From Nocardia gamkensis NBRC 108242 (GTDB taxonomy: Bacteria; Actinomycetota; Actinomycetes; Mycobacteriales; Mycobacteriaceae): a stretch of 64,000 nucleotides of DNA. The stretch covers positions 248,001 to 312,000 of the forward strand of contig NZ_BDBM01000005.1 in NCBI RefSeq assembly GCF_001612985.1, given 5' to 3'. The notes under the pieces were generated by a model. It had not been told where the DNA came from, made no database searches, and worked only from the letters and a program-made list of their open reading frames with translations. The stretch's first letter is position 1. Every line of letters starts with the position of its first letter. Both the position numbers and the translations under genes were made by a program. Below are positions 31,501 to 43,262 of the stretch, one piece after another.

Positions 31501-31833
31501 CTACTCGGGGATTTCGAGCACGCCCTCGTCCACGGCCCAGGCGATGGTGCGCTCGAGGTTCGGACACGAATCGGGGCGGCCCGGCCCGTGACCGCTCGCA
31601 CTGAGTTCGGCGAAAACCGGGCAGTGCTCGGCCGGATCGCCGGTCCACTGCACCGAGGTCTGGTGCGGGCTGCTCTTGCGCACCAGCACCTGACTCCGGC
31701 AGGCCTGACACCGCAGCGGGGTCAGGCCGTCCTCCAGGTAGCGCTGCTGGTCGACCACCGTCTGGGCGCGCACTTCGGCTCGCCGAGCGGGCTGGTCGGC
31801 GAAATCGGGTGCCTTCGCCCAGGTGGCCGACAT
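31501..31833 (-). CDS. Small four-cysteine protein coupled to kshA
   Basis: 110 aa. Cys42-x-x-Cys45, Cys71 and Cys90 could bind zinc or iron; the N-terminal 35 residues are helical and the C terminus ends ERTIAWAVDEGVLEIPE. Not a recognised domain to me. Its ATG shares a base with the kshA stop codon (TGATG on the minus strand), so it is translated together with the Rieske oxygenase and shares its KstR control. In mycobacteria a small conserved gene also lies next to kshA. It may be an accessory or metal-handling protein; inference only. Confidence 0.75.
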   Translation of the reverse strand: MSATWAKAPDFADQPARRAEVRAQTVVDQQRYLEDGLTPLRCQACRSQVLVRKSSPHQTSVQWTGDPAEHCPVFAELSASGHGPGRPDSCPNLERTIAWAVDEGVLEIPE

Positions 31834-33107
31834 CAGACGCTTGCCTCGGCTTCCTCGGACTCGCGCTTGCGCCGCAGGTTCTCGGCGACCTCGGCCTCCC
31901 ACGCCTCGTTCGCCTTGGTGGTGTCCACCTCGAACTCGAAACGCCGGGTCATCTTCTCGGTGACGTCGGCCAGGTCGACGTAGAACTGGTCGTACCAGCG
32001 ACGCAGCTGGTAGACCGGCCCGTCCTCCTCGCACAGCAGCGGATTCTCGACCTTGGACTTGTGCTTCCAGATCTCGACGTCCTGCAGGAAGCCGACGCTG
32101 ATGCCCTCGGTCATCTTCTCCGCCAGCTTGGTCGCCATCTCGCCCTCGACGCCCTTGGGCTTCTCCAGCGTGATGCCCCATTGCAGGACGAAGGAGTCCT
32201 GGGTGACCGGGTAGTGGCAGTTGATCAGGACGCTTTTCACCTCGTAACCGCTGTAGATGTTGATCAGCGGGTTGATCATGTACGAGGGTCCGAAGTAGGA
32301 AGCCTCGGACTTGAGCAGCGTGTCACCCCCGTACTTGGAGGCCATGCCGATGTCCGGCCTGCCTTTGGTCTCCAGGAACTGGGTGGCGATGTGCCCCTCG
32401 AAGACGTTCTTGAAGTACGTCGGGAAGGCGAAATGGATGTAGAAGAAGTGGGCCATGTCGACCACGTTGTCGATGATCTCGCGGCAGTTGGCGCCCTCGA
32501 TCAGCATCGAGTTCCAGGTCCAGTCGGTCCACCCGCTGTCGAGCTGCTCGGTGGGGTTGCCGTCCGCGTCGGTGTAAGGACCCTCGATGTGCGGAATAGT
32601 GACCTCCGGCGGCGGCTGGCTGCCCTCGTGGTCGTGCCAGACGAACAGCTGGCCGTTGCGCTCCAGCGTGGTCCACTTCCTGGTGCGCGCCAGCGGTGGC
32701 ACCCGGCGCGCGTACGGAATCGCGGTGCACTTGCCGTTGGTGCCCGACCAGCGCCAGTCGTGGAACGGACAGGCGATGTCGTCGCCTTTGACCTCGCCCA
32801 TGCTCAGGTCGCCGCCCATGTGCCTGCAGTAGGCGTCGAGCACCCGCAGTTCACCGTTGCTGTCGGCCCAGACGACGAGCTTGGTGCCGAAGACGTTCAC
32901 CGCGTGCGGCTTGCCGTCCCGGTACGTCTTGGCCAGACCCAGGCAATGCCATCCCCGCGCATACCGGGTCGGTGCGGTGCCGACATCCAGCTCCCGGACC
33001 TTCGCACCGCTCTGCGGCATTGGATTGGCCGCCTCGCGGGTCCCTCCGTGGTTACGCAGGCTGCCGCCTCCGGGCCCGTCGCTCGGCGGCGGTGGGGTAA
33101 CTGCCAT
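31833..33107 (-). CDS. kshA: KshA, 3-ketosteroid 9-alpha-hydroxylase oxygenase
   Basis: 424-aa Rieske non-heme iron oxygenase. The Rieske cluster ligands are Cys94-x-His96 and Cys113-x-x-His116 (AYCRHMGG, ACPFHDWRW); the mononuclear iron His pair is H220 and H225 in DMAHFFYIH. With reductase KshB (not in this window) it hydroxylates C9 of 3-ketosteroids; together with KstD this triggers B-ring opening. ATG 33107 follows an AGGAGGAAT site. A perfect KstR box (33131) lies 24 bp upstream. It shares a divergent promoter region with hsaA. Confidence 0.95.
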   Translation of the reverse strand: MAVTPPPPSDGPGGGSLRNHGGTREAANPMPQSGAKVRELDVGTAPTRYARGWHCLGLAKTYRDGKPHAVNVFGTKLVVWADSNGELRVLDAYCRHMGGDLSMGEVKGDDIACPFHDWRWSGTNGKCTAIPYARRVPPLARTRKWTTLERNGQLFVWHDHEGSQPPPEVTIPHIEGPYTDADGNPTEQLDSGWTDWTWNSMLIEGANCREIIDNVVDMAHFFYIHFAFPTYFKNVFEGHIATQFLETKGRPDIGMASKYGGDTLLKSEASYFGPSYMINPLINIYSGYEVKSVLINCHYPVTQDSFVLQWGITLEKPKGVEGEMATKLAEKMTEGISVGFLQDVEIWKHKSKVENPLLCEEDGPVYQLRRWYDQFYVDLADVTEKMTRRFEFEVDTTKANEAWEAEVAENLRRKRESEEAEASV

Positions 33108-33130
33108 CGCGATTCCTCCTCCTTCTGTAC

Positions 33131-33144
33131 TAGAACACGTTACA
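33131..33144. promoter_or_regulatory. KstR box upstream of kshA
   Basis: TAGAACACGTTACA is an exact match to TnnAACnnGTTnnA. Confidence 0.88.
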
Positions 33145-33233
33145 AAACTGACGCCCTCAACGCCAGCGATTCACCTCACTTCCTGCATGAGCGCATGTCC
33201 GGGTGGGGGTGAACACCGGTTCTCGACATAAAT

Positions 33234-33247
33234 AGGAACCTGTTCTA
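33234..33247. promoter_or_regulatory. KstR box upstream of hsaA
   Basis: AGGAACCTGTTCTA matches TnnAACnnGTTnnA except for the first base; it directly follows an AT-rich ACATAAATAG stretch that may be the -10 region of the hsa operon. Confidence 0.8.
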
Positions 33248-33305
33248 GTCTCAGAGGCAAATGAGATTTCGGACATCAACCGACCAGGCAGGAGCAGGTC
33301 CCGAG

Positions 33306-36262
<2,957 letters not shown>

Positions 36263-36282
36263 CCGAGAGGGCGAGCGAAACG

Positions 36283-36855
36283 ATGACCGCGGACGGATCC
36301 GGGATCGATCCACGGCAGTTCCGGAATGTGCTGGGGCAGTTCTGCACCGGGATCACCGTGATCACCACCTTCGACGGCGATCAGGCCCCGGTCGGCTTCG
36401 CCTGCCAATCGTTCGCCGCCCTCTCCCTCGAACCGCCCCTGGTTCTGTTCTGCCCCACCAAGGCGTCCCGGTCCTGGGCGGCGATCGAGAAAACCGGGCG
36501 TTTCTGCGTGAACGTCCTGGCCGAACAGCAGCGCGAACTGTGCGCCCGCTTCGGCTCCCGCGAACCCGACAAGTTCGCCGGCGCCGCGTGGCACACCTCC
36601 GACCGCGACCTCCCGGTCCTGGACGAGGCCCTCGCCACCATCGAGTGCACCGTCGACAGCGTGGTGGACGGCGGCGACCACTACATCGTGATCGGCCGGG
36701 TCCAGGCCCTCTCCGAAACGACCACCACCGGCCGCCCCCTGCTGTTCTACCGCGGCCAGTACACCGCCATCGAACCGGAGAAGACCACCCCGGCCCCCTG
36801 GCGCGCGGACTTGGAGCACTTCCTCACGACGACGACGCTCGACACCTGGTTGTAG
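36283..36855 (+). CDS. hsaB: HsaB, flavin reductase of the 3-HSA hydroxylase
   Basis: 190-aa flavin reductase-like protein: FRNVLGQFCTGITVIT, GFACQSFAALSLEPPLVLFCP and GDHYIVIGRVQAL are the FMN-binding family blocks, ending in TTTLDTWL. It supplies reduced flavin to HsaA. The ATG 36283 fits the family N terminus (DPRQFRNVLGQF); GTG 36259 would overlap the hsaC stop (GTGA) and add eight residues, and cannot be excluded. Last gene of hsaADCB. Confidence 0.9.
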   Translation: MTADGSGIDPRQFRNVLGQFCTGITVITTFDGDQAPVGFACQSFAALSLEPPLVLFCPTKASRSWAAIEKTGRFCVNVLAEQQRELCARFGSREPDKFAGAAWHTSDRDLPVLDEALATIECTVDSVVDGGDHYIVIGRVQALSETTTTGRPLLFYRGQYTAIEPEKTTPAPWRADLEHFLTTTTLDTWL

Positions 36856-36920
36856 CGGGGGCCACCAGCCTGTAGCCACGGCGATAGCATGTAGCCCCAT
36901 GTGCTACATATGGCTACAAT
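36851..36920 (+). promoter_or_regulatory. TGTAGC operator array and leaderless promoter of vapBC
   Basis: TGTAGC occurs at 36851, 36871 and 36890, and its inverse GCTACA at 36903 and 36913. ATGTAGC (36889-36895) and GCTACAT (36903-36909) form a perfect inverted pair; TGTAGCC (36890-36896) pairs with GGCTACA (36912-36918). TACAAT at 36915-36920 is a good -10, six bases before the vapB ATG. Candidate site for antitoxin-toxin autoregulation. Confidence 0.7.
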
Positions 36921-36926
36921 GTCGTT

Positions 36927-37202
36927 ATGAAGGTGATCACGCAGCGCGAATTCCGCAATAATTCAGCGGCGGTGATGAATGCGGTCGAGGCCGGGGAAAC
37001 CTTCCGCGTCACCCGCAACGGCGTCGAGGTTGCCGAGGTCCGGCCGGTCGGCCGACAGCGCCGCCGTACCGCAGAAGAACTCGTCGAACGGCATCGCAAA
37101 CTGCCACGGGTCGATTACGCCCGAATGCGACAGGAAGCCGACGACTTCTTCGGAACGGAAGATCGAGTCGGCGACGACGACGCCTGGGGCTCACGTTCAT
37201 GA
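36927..37202 (+). CDS. Phd/YefM-type antitoxin (VapB)
   Basis: 91-aa antitoxin: MKVITQREFRNNSAAVMNAV, then GETFRVTRNGVEVAEVRPV is the Phd/YefM DNA-binding fold; the acidic C terminus (EADDFFGTEDRVGDDDAW) would wrap the toxin. ATG 36927 overlaps nothing upstream; its stop overlaps the toxin ATG (ATGA). Likely autorepressor via the TGTAGC array just upstream. Confidence 0.88.
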   Translation: MKVITQREFRNNSAAVMNAVEAGETFRVTRNGVEVAEVRPVGRQRRRTAEELVERHRKLPRVDYARMRQEADDFFGTEDRVGDDDAWGSRS

Positions 37203-37603
37203 CCGAGCGGCACGCATCGGGGGTGTTGGACACCTGCACCTACATCGACCTATATGCGCTCGATCCTGCTTCTTTGCCGGAGTTACCCGAGATCACGGCG
37301 ATCACACTGGCCGAATTGCACCAGGGCGTTGCCATGGCGAAGGACACCGCCACTCGGGCAGCACGATCCGAGCAACTCGGCGCCGCCATCGTGGATTTCG
37401 ATCCATTGCCCTTCGATGAAGACGCCGCGACCCGCTACGGCACCCTGGTAGCACTCACGCTGGCCGCGAAGCGTGACCCGCGGCCCCGCCGGATGGATTT
37501 GCTCATAGCGGCGATCGCGTCAGCACGGGGGCTACCGCTGTACACCCGCAATAGCGCTGATTTCCGGGGACTGGAAAGCATGCTCGAGGTCGTCGCGGTG
37601 TAG
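37199..37603 (+). CDS. PIN-domain toxin (VapC)
   Basis: 134-aa PIN-domain ribonuclease. Acidic metal-binding residues by motif: Asp11 (VLDTCTYID), Glu39 (TLAELHQG), Asp100 (RRMDLLIAA) and Asp121 (NSADFRG). VapC toxins usually cleave tRNA or rRNA when the antitoxin is lost. It is coupled to the antitoxin by an ATGA overlap. The pair sits between two steroid operons, unrelated in function. Confidence 0.9.
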   Translation: MTERHASGVLDTCTYIDLYALDPASLPELPEITAITLAELHQGVAMAKDTATRAARSEQLGAAIVDFDPLPFDEDAATRYGTLVALTLAAKRDPRPRRMDLLIAAIASARGLPLYTRNSADFRGLESMLEVVAV

Positions 37604-37610
37604 CGCACAA

Positions 37611-37633
37611 AAGTGCTCAGTTGATGAGCACTT
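37611..37633 (+). terminator. Hairpin after vapC
   Basis: AAGTGCTC-agttgat-GAGCACTT, perfect 8-bp stem, 7 bp beyond the vapC stop. Confidence 0.6.
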
Positions 37634-37683
37634 CAGGTCGGAGGATGAGGTGTAGAAACAGCACCGCATCTCCGGAGGGCATC

Positions 37684-38247
37684 GTGGGTCAGTTGGACGA
37701 AGCAGGAATCCTCGTTTGCGTCGACGTCGCGCAGTGGGAGGAGTGGCTCGCGGCCAATCACCACCGGGCTGCCGACGTCTGGTTGAAGATCGCCAAGAAG
37801 GGGGCGGCGGGCAGGACGATCAGCAATGGCGAGGCGCTCGACGGCGCGCTCTGCTTCGGCTGGATCGACAGTCACCGCCGCGTCCTCGACGCCGACCACT
37901 ATCTTCAGCGATACTCGCCGCGGCGTTCGAAGAGTCCTTGGTCGCAAGTCAACGTCGCCAAGGCCGAAGCGCTCATCGCGGCGGGCCGCATGCGTGCACC
38001 CGGCTCGGCCGCCATCGCCGCCGCCCGGTCCGATGGCCGCTGGCAGGCCGCCTACGCGCCCCAGCGCACCGCCACCTGCCCCGGTGATCTGACCGCCGCT
38101 CTCACCGAGAACACCCGCGCACGCGCCCGTTTCGATCAGCTCGACCGCACCGCGCGGTACGCGGTGTTCCTGCGGCTGATGAAGGCGCGGACGTCCGCCG
38201 AGCGCGCCACCCAGCTGCGCCGGATCGTCGCGGAGTTGAGCGGATGA
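37684..38247 (+). CDS. YdeI/OmpD-associated-family protein
   Basis: 187-aa protein of the YdeI family: VAQWEEWLAANHHRAADVWLKI near residue 14, DGALCFGWIDSHRRVLD near 50, RYSPRRSKSPWSQVNVAKAEALI near 78, and a C-terminal helix with LDRTARYAVFLRLMKARTSAERATQ. Family members have been linked to protection against peptides and bacteriocins in enterobacteria; the role in actinomycetes is unknown. The GTG 37684 start has GGAGG 5-9 nt upstream. Earlier in-frame ATGs fall in the vapC terminator region. Confidence 0.85.
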   Translation: MGQLDEAGILVCVDVAQWEEWLAANHHRAADVWLKIAKKGAAGRTISNGEALDGALCFGWIDSHRRVLDADHYLQRYSPRRSKSPWSQVNVAKAEALIAAGRMRAPGSAAIAAARSDGRWQAAYAPQRTATCPGDLTAALTENTRARARFDQLDRTARYAVFLRLMKARTSAERATQLRRIVAELSG

Positions 38248-38259
38248 CAGTCTCGACAC

Positions 38260-38667
38260 GTGGACATAGATGACGCCGTTCGAGGCGCAAGGCTACTCGC
38301 CTCCGACATCGAAAATTCTCTCGGATTTGCGGTGCATGTAGAAACTGGAAGTACCGATAAATGGCGCAGGTTCGCCGAGCGGACCGGGCGGCCAGAGCCG
38401 AAGGCGCTGGTGCGCATTGCTGTGCCCGATGCCGGCACTGCCGCGGCCCTCGACCCCACCGAACCAGGCAGCGCGACCGCTGAGGAGTTCGCGATGGAAC
38501 TGGCTCAAATTCTGCAGGATGATATCCAGATCCATATTCGGGAGCCGTGGCCCAAGGACCCGACCACGAGTGGGCGGTCGCTGGAACCGACCGAACGCGG
38601 TTGGCAAAGTCTCGCGGACAAGGCGTATCTCGTCCGATACGGACAGCTAGGACACTCCACTGATTAG
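38260..38667 (+). CDS. Hypothetical acidic protein
   Basis: 135 aa, GTG start 38260, 12 bp behind the YdeI-like gene. Unrecognised. Alpha/beta pattern: DAVRGARLLASDIENSLGFAVHVE, LVRIAVPDAG, EEFAMELAQILQDDIQIHIREPWP. Its size, acidity and compact fold resemble immunity proteins, but no toxin gene adjoins it. GC content is slightly lower than its neighbours. Followed by the hsaF terminator. Confidence 0.55.
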   Translation: MDIDDAVRGARLLASDIENSLGFAVHVETGSTDKWRRFAERTGRPEPKALVRIAVPDAGTAAALDPTEPGSATAEEFAMELAQILQDDIQIHIREPWPKDPTTSGRSLEPTERGWQSLADKAYLVRYGQLGHSTD

Positions 38668-38723
38668 CCCGAGCCGCACGCCGACGGTGCTACCGACACA
38701 CGACTGGGCGTTCTGGGCAGATC

Positions 38724-38754
38724 GGGCCGCGAACGGTGGTTTCGTTCGCGGCCC
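38724..38754 (-). terminator. Terminator of the hsaE-hsaG-hsaF operon
   Basis: Perfect 12-bp stem GGGCCGCGAACG / CGTTCGCGGCCC with a 7-nt loop, 15 bp past the hsaF stop (leftward). Confidence 0.85.
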
Positions 38755-38769
38755 GCGCCGTCCGTCCGG

Positions 38770-39807
38770 TCAGGCGGTGACGGTCGCCTTCTCTCGCTGC
38801 AATTCCAGCGCGATGTCGATGAGCTGATCCTCCTGGCCGCCGACGAGCTTGCGCTTGCCCGCGCGGACGAGCATTTCGGCGGCCGATACGCCGTAGCGCT
38901 CCGCTTGCCGTTCGGCGTGCTTGAGGAAGCTGGAGTAGACGCCCGCGTATCCCATCATCAAGGCTTGACGGTCGAGCAGGCATTCCTGCGGCATGGCGGG
39001 GCGGACGACGTCTTCGGCGGCGTCGGCGATCGCGAAGAAATCGATGCCGGTCTTGACGCCCAGCTTGTCGCACACCCCGACCAGCGCCTCGACCGGCGTG
39101 TTGCCCGCACCCGCGCCGAAACGGCGTGCGCTGCCGTCGATCTGGGTGGCGCCCGCGCGGATGGCGTAGACCGAGTTGGCGACGGCCAGGTCGAGGTTCT
39201 CGTGGCCGTGGAAGCCGACCTGCGCGTCGTCGCCGAGTTCGGTGACCACGGCCGCGACCCGGTCGGAAACCTGTTCCAGCACAAGCGCTCCGGCGGAATC
39301 GACGATGTAGACGCACTGACATCCGGCGTCGGCCATGATGCGTGCCTGCTTGGCCAGCACCTCCGGCGGCTGAGTGTGCGACATCATCAGGAACCCGACG
39401 GTCTCCAGTCCGAGTTCGCGCGCCAGGCCGAAGTGCTGGATCGACACGTCGGCTTCGGTGCAGTGGGTGGCGATGCGGCAGATGGACGCGCCATTGTCCT
39501 GCGAGATCTTGATGTCTTCCTTCACCCCGACGCCGGGCAGCATCAGCACGGCGATCTTCGCCCGCTTCGCCGTCTCGGCCGCGATGGTGACCAGTTCCTG
39601 CTCCGGCGTCTTGGAGAAGCCGTAGTTGAACGACGAGCCGCCGAGGCCGTCGCCGTGGGTCACCTCGATGACCGGGACGCCCGCGCCGTCGAGCGCGGCC
39701 ACGATGTCACGGACCTCGGTGGCGGTGAACTGGTGGCGCTTGTGGTGGGATCCGTCGCGCAGCGAGGTGTCGGTGACGCGGATGTCGAGTTCTGCTGAGT
39801 AGGCCAT
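38770..39807 (-). CDS. hsaF: HsaF, 4-hydroxy-2-oxoacid aldolase
   Basis: 345-aa Mn2+-dependent class II aldolase of the HMG-CoA lyase-like family: [13 protein letters not shown] near residue 13 (metal and catalytic residues), [14 protein letters not shown] near 198 (metal His pair), [16 protein letters not shown]. It cleaves 4-hydroxy-2-oxohexanoate to pyruvate and propanal, which is channelled into HsaG. 12 bp downstream of hsaG on the same strand. Confidence 0.95.
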   Translation of the reverse strand: MAYSAELDIRVTDTSLRDGSHHKRHQFTATEVRDIVAALDGAGVPVIEVTHGDGLGGSSFNYGFSKTPEQELVTIAAETAKRAKIAVLMLPGVGVKEDIKISQDNGASICRIATHCTEADVSIQHFGLARELGLETVGFLMMSHTQPPEVLAKQARIMADAGCQCVYIVDSAGALVLEQVSDRVAAVVTELGDDAQVGFHGHENLDLAVANSVYAIRAGATQIDGSARRFGAGAGNTPVEALVGVCDKLGVKTGIDFFAIADAAEDVVRPAMPQECLLDRQALMMGYAGVYSSFLKHAERQAERYGVSAAEMLVRAGKRKLVGGQEDQLIDIALELQREKATVTA

Positions 39808-39819
39808 GTCGAAAGCTCC

Positions 39820-40728
39820 TTACACCCGGGCCGTGACGATCTGTTCGGCGATGACCTCGCCGACCTGCGTGGCGGCGGCGGTCATGATGTCGAGGTTGCC
39901 CGCGTACGGGGGCAGGAAGTCGCCCGCGCCTTCCACCTCGACGAACACCGACACCTTGGCCATCCCGCCGGAGACCACCGAGGGCTCGTCGAACTGCGGC
40001 TCGTTGAGCAGCCGGTAGCCGGGGACGTACCGCTGGATGTCGGCGACCATCCGGTGGATCGAGTCGGCGACCGCTTCGGTATCGGCGTCGTCGGGGATGG
40101 CGCAGAAGATGGTGTCGCGCATGATCATCGGCGGCTCGGCCGGATTCAGGATGATGATGGCCTTGCCGCGCTGCGCTCCGCCGATGGTCTCGACGCCGCG
40201 GCTGGTGGTCTTGGTGAACTCGTCGATGTTCGCCCGCGTGCCGGGGCCCGCCGAGACCGACGACACCGACGCGACGATCTCCGCGTACGGCACCGGGACG
40301 ACGCGTGACACCGCGGCGACGATCGGGATCGTCGCCTGGCCGCCGCAGGTGATCATGTTGACGTTCGGCGCGTCGAGATTCGCGCCCAGGTTCACCGGCG
40401 GCACGACGGCGGGGCCGACGGCGGCGGGAGTGAGGTCGACGGCGCGGATCCCGGCTTCGGCGTAGCGCGGGGCGGCGGCGCGATGCACATACGCCGAGGT
40501 CGCCTCGAAGATCAGATCCGGCAGCTCGGATTGCCCGAGCAGCCAGTCCACGCCCTCGTGCGAGGTTTCCAGCCCGAGTCCGCGCGCCCGCTTCAGGCCC
40601 TCGCTGTTCGGGTCGATCCCGATCATCCAGCGCGGCTGGATCTTCTCCGAGCGCAGCAGTTTGTAGAGCAGATCGGTGCTGATGTTGCCGGACCCGACGA
40701 TCGCGGCGGTGACGGTCCCGTTGGACAC
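39820..40728 (-). CDS. hsaG: HsaG, acylating propionaldehyde/acetaldehyde dehydrogenase
   Basis: 302-aa CoA-acylating aldehyde dehydrogenase. NAD site [13 protein letters not shown] near residue 8, catalytic Cys128 in [11 protein letters not shown], end segment [27 protein letters not shown]. It converts propanal from HsaF to propionyl-CoA. GTG 40728 preceded by AGGGAGG; the longer frame upstream is arginine/proline-rich non-coding. 10 bp behind hsaE. Confidence 0.95.
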   Translation of the reverse strand: MSNGTVTAAIVGSGNISTDLLYKLLRSEKIQPRWMIGIDPNSEGLKRARGLGLETSHEGVDWLLGQSELPDLIFEATSAYVHRAAAPRYAEAGIRAVDLTPAAVGPAVVPPVNLGANLDAPNVNMITCGGQATIPIVAAVSRVVPVPYAEIVASVSSVSAGPGTRANIDEFTKTTSRGVETIGGAQRGKAIIILNPAEPPMIMRDTIFCAIPDDADTEAVADSIHRMVADIQRYVPGYRLLNEPQFDEPSVVSGGMAKVSVFVEVEGAGDFLPPYAGNLDIMTAAATQVGEVIAEQIVTARV

Positions 40729-40738
40729 GACAGCCTCC

Positions 40739-41524
40739 CTAGGTGAATTGCAGACGGACAGAGCCGAGTCCGGCGAACTCGGCGTGGAACTCCTCGCCCG
40801 GACGGGCGTCGATCGCGCGGGTGCACGAGCCGGGCAGCACGATGTCACCGGCCTTCAACCGGACGCCGAAGCTCGCGACCTTGCGCGCCAGCCAGGCCAC
40901 CGCGATCACCGGGTCGCCGAGCACGGCGTCGCTGCGGCCCTCGGCGACCACCTCGCCGTTGCGGGTGAGCACCGCGTCGATGGCCTTGATGTCGATGTCC
41001 TCCGGCGCGACGCGCGCGGCGCCGAGCACGAAACCGGCGGAGGAGGCGTTGTCGGAGATGGTGTCGGCCAGGCCGATGTTCCAGTCCTTGATCCGCGAGT
41101 CGATCAGTTCGATCGCGGGGGCGAAGGCGACCGTGGCGGCGAGTACGTCGGCTTCGGTGCATTCCGCGCCGGGCAGGTCGGCGCCGAGCACGAACCCGAC
41201 CTCCACCTCCACCCGGGGAAACAGGTAGCGGCCCGCCTCGACCGGAACGTCTTCGTAGACTTCCATTTCCGCGAGAAGATGCCCGTAATCGGGCTCGTCC
41301 ACGCCCATCATCTGCTGCATGGCCTTCGAGGACAGGCCCACTTTGTGCCCGACCACGCGCGCGCCCGCGTCGAGCCTGCGCCGGATGTTGATCAGCTGGA
41401 TCTCGTAGGCGTCGACCACATCGATGTCGGGGTGGCGGGCGATCAGCGGATCGATCGCCACCCGTTCGCGCTCGGCGCGCTCGAGTTCGTCGGCCAGTTC
41501 GGTTCGTACCGCGTCGGACAGCAC
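40739..41524 (-). CDS. hsaE: HsaE, 2-hydroxyhexa-2,4-dienoate hydratase
   Basis: 261-aa fumarylacetoacetase-fold hydratase (MhpD-like): [14 protein letters not shown] near residue 60, the metal-binding [13 protein letters not shown] near 105, [10 protein letters not shown], and [27 protein letters not shown] near 190. It hydrates the dienoate released by HsaD to 4-hydroxy-2-oxohexanoate. GTG start 41524, one base behind the KstD-like gene, so the four leftward genes form one operon. Confidence 0.94.
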   Translation of the reverse strand: MLSDAVRTELADELERAERERVAIDPLIARHPDIDVVDAYEIQLINIRRRLDAGARVVGHKVGLSSKAMQQMMGVDEPDYGHLLAEMEVYEDVPVEAGRYLFPRVEVEVGFVLGADLPGAECTEADVLAATVAFAPAIELIDSRIKDWNIGLADTISDNASSAGFVLGAARVAPEDIDIKAIDAVLTRNGEVVAEGRSDAVLGDPVIAVAWLARKVASFGVRLKAGDIVLPGSCTRAIDARPGEEFHAEFAGLGSVRLQFT

Positions 41525-41525
41525 G

Positions 41526-43148
41526 CTAGTTTCCTTCCGTTGCTTTTTCGAGCGCCGAGACCTGCTCGCCGGCGGCGGACCGGCCTGCCCTGCGGCCGGA
41601 GAAGACGCAGTCCGACAGCGACAGCCCGCTGACGTAGGACCTGGAGCAGATACCGATCGCGGTGCGTCCGGCCGCGAAGAGCCCTGGGATGTCGTGGCCC
41701 TCGGCCGTCTTGACCGCGCCGGTGCGCTCGTCCACGACGACGCCGCCGAGGGTGAGCATGGGGCACGGGTTGGTCAGGCTCGGTTTGATGCCCACATCCA
41801 ACAGCCAGAACGGGCCGGTGCGGACCGGATTGGTGAACTCCGCGGGCTTGCCGACCGGATCGGGGGCTCCGGTCTCGATCGCCGTGTTGTGCGCCTCGAC
41901 CGTCGCGCGCAGCCCGGCGGGGTCGATGCCCGCCTTCGCGGCAGCCTCTTCCAAGGTGGCGCCGCGAATCGCGGTGCGCCGCATCGTTTCGAACTGTCCG
42001 CGCTGGAACCAGGCGCCCTGCTTGCCGATCTGCCCGATCGCGGTGCGCATCAGCGGGTCGTCGGCCAGCAGCCAGCCCTTGCCGTCATGCTCGGTGATCA
42101 GCGCGTTGCCCACCGCGGCGCCGTAGCGCGTCTCGTCGATCACCCGGCGACCGGCGGCGTCCACCAGCAGCGCGCCGGTGAAGGCACTGGGCGGGAGCAG
42201 GAATCGCCAGGCGGAGACGTTGTCCATGTGGTCCACCGCCGCGCCGGCCTGCTGGGCCATCAGGATGCCGCTGCCGTCATCGGCGGTGGTGCCCAGCGCG
42301 AGACCACCGTGGAACGCGGGCGCGTACTGCCGCACCATGTCGCGATTGGCGATGAATCCGCCCGCGCTGAGCACCACCCCGCGCCGCGCGAGAACGCGAA
42401 TCGTGCTGCCGTATCGGCGTTCCAGCCGGTCCAGCCGCTGTTCCAGCGCCCGCCGCAGCGGCGGGTAGTAGATGCCCGGCTTGGCCGCGACCTTCGCCAT
42501 GCGGGTGTAGCGGTCGCGGACCCGGCCGGGCGCGTCACGCAGCGTGTTGCACTCGACGCCGATCACCGCGCCCGCCGCGTCGGTGATCAATCGGGTCACC
42601 CGGGTGAGGGTTTCCACCCGGACGCCTGCGCGGGACGCCGCGGCGGCGAGCGGTCCGGTGAGCTTCTTGCCCGAGGTGCCCCTGCCCTTCACCCGATGGC
42701 CGCGCTGGGCGGCCGGGATGTCCCGGAACGCGCCGGAGATCTCGCTGCCGGAGTAGTAGAGGTAGTAGCGGTCGTTGGGATAGGAGGTCTTGTACGGGCA
42801 CAGCGAGGCTTCGAACGGGACGCCGTGCGACTTCAGCCACTCGATCAGCTGCGGACTCTCGTCGACGAACTTGCGCAGCGTCTCCGGGGTCACCGCGTCG
42901 CCGACCTCGCGCTCGAGGTAGGCGTACATCGCCTCCGGGGTGTCTTCGACTCCCGCCTCCCGCTGCACCGAGGTGCCGCCGCCCGCGTAGATGATGCCGC
43001 CGGACAGCGCCGACGTCCCACCTCCGGCGAACCGCTCGAGCACGAGCACCTGCGCGCCCGCCGCGGTCGCTTCCAGCGCGGCCGCCGCACCCGCGGCGCC
43101 GTATCCGACCACCACAACGTCGGTGGCCAGGTCCCATTCGAGGCCCAT
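41526..43148 (-). CDS. KstD-like FAD-dependent dehydrogenase (paralogue)
   Basis: 540-aa flavoprotein of the fumarate reductase/KstD superfamily: VVVVGYGAAGAAAALEATAAG near the N terminus binds FAD, GGGTSALSGGIIYAGGGTS follows, and GLFAAGRTAIGICSRSYVSGLSLSDCVFSGRRAG is the C-terminal FAD contact. It differs greatly from the adjacent kstD, resembling 3-oxosteroid dehydrogenases acting on other positions (for example the delta-4(5-alpha) type) more than delta-1 KstD; this is not settled by sequence alone. ATG 43148 with AAGGA. First gene of the hsaEGF operon, with a KstR-like box at 43171. Confidence 0.85.
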   Translation of the reverse strand: MGLEWDLATDVVVVGYGAAGAAAALEATAAGAQVLVLERFAGGGTSALSGGIIYAGGGTSVQREAGVEDTPEAMYAYLEREVGDAVTPETLRKFVDESPQLIEWLKSHGVPFEASLCPYKTSYPNDRYYLYYSGSEISGAFRDIPAAQRGHRVKGRGTSGKKLTGPLAAAASRAGVRVETLTRVTRLITDAAGAVIGVECNTLRDAPGRVRDRYTRMAKVAAKPGIYYPPLRRALEQRLDRLERRYGSTIRVLARRGVVLSAGGFIANRDMVRQYAPAFHGGLALGTTADDGSGILMAQQAGAAVDHMDNVSAWRFLLPPSAFTGALLVDAAGRRVIDETRYGAAVGNALITEHDGKGWLLADDPLMRTAIGQIGKQGAWFQRGQFETMRRTAIRGATLEEAAAKAGIDPAGLRATVEAHNTAIETGAPDPVGKPAEFTNPVRTGPFWLLDVGIKPSLTNPCPMLTLGGVVVDERTGAVKTAEGHDIPGLFAAGRTAIGICSRSYVSGLSLSDCVFSGRRAGRSAAGEQVSALEKATEGN

Positions 43149-43170
43149 GTCCTTAACTCCGGTCTGAAAC

Positions 43171-43184
43171 TGAAACAAGTTTCC
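43171..43184. promoter_or_regulatory. KstR-like box of the leftward KstD-like/hsaEGF operon
   Basis: TGAAACAAGTTTCC matches TnnAACnnGTTnnA except for the last base; 23 bp upstream of the KstD-like start codon. Confidence 0.7.
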
Positions 43185-43225
43185 TCGACAAACGGAACGT
43201 CGAGCAAGTCTTCTGCCACACAACA

Positions 43226-43261
43226 TAGACCAATGGCGCGTCCATTCTATAACGTGTTCTA
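43226..43261 (+). promoter_or_regulatory. kstD promoter with KstR box on the -10 element
   Basis: TATAACGTGTTCTA at 43248-43261 is an exact KstR box. Its first six bases TATAAC form a -10 hexamer; TAGACC at 43226-43231 is a possible -35 with a 16-bp spacer. The kstD ATG begins at 43263, so the message would have little or no leader. Confidence 0.75.
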
Positions 43262-43262
43262 C

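Noticed and set aside
41424..43262. Plus-strand frame extending KstD upstream
   Set aside because: Antisense to hsaE and the KstD-like gene; KstD proteins start close to the FAD motif, which begins right after ATG 43263.
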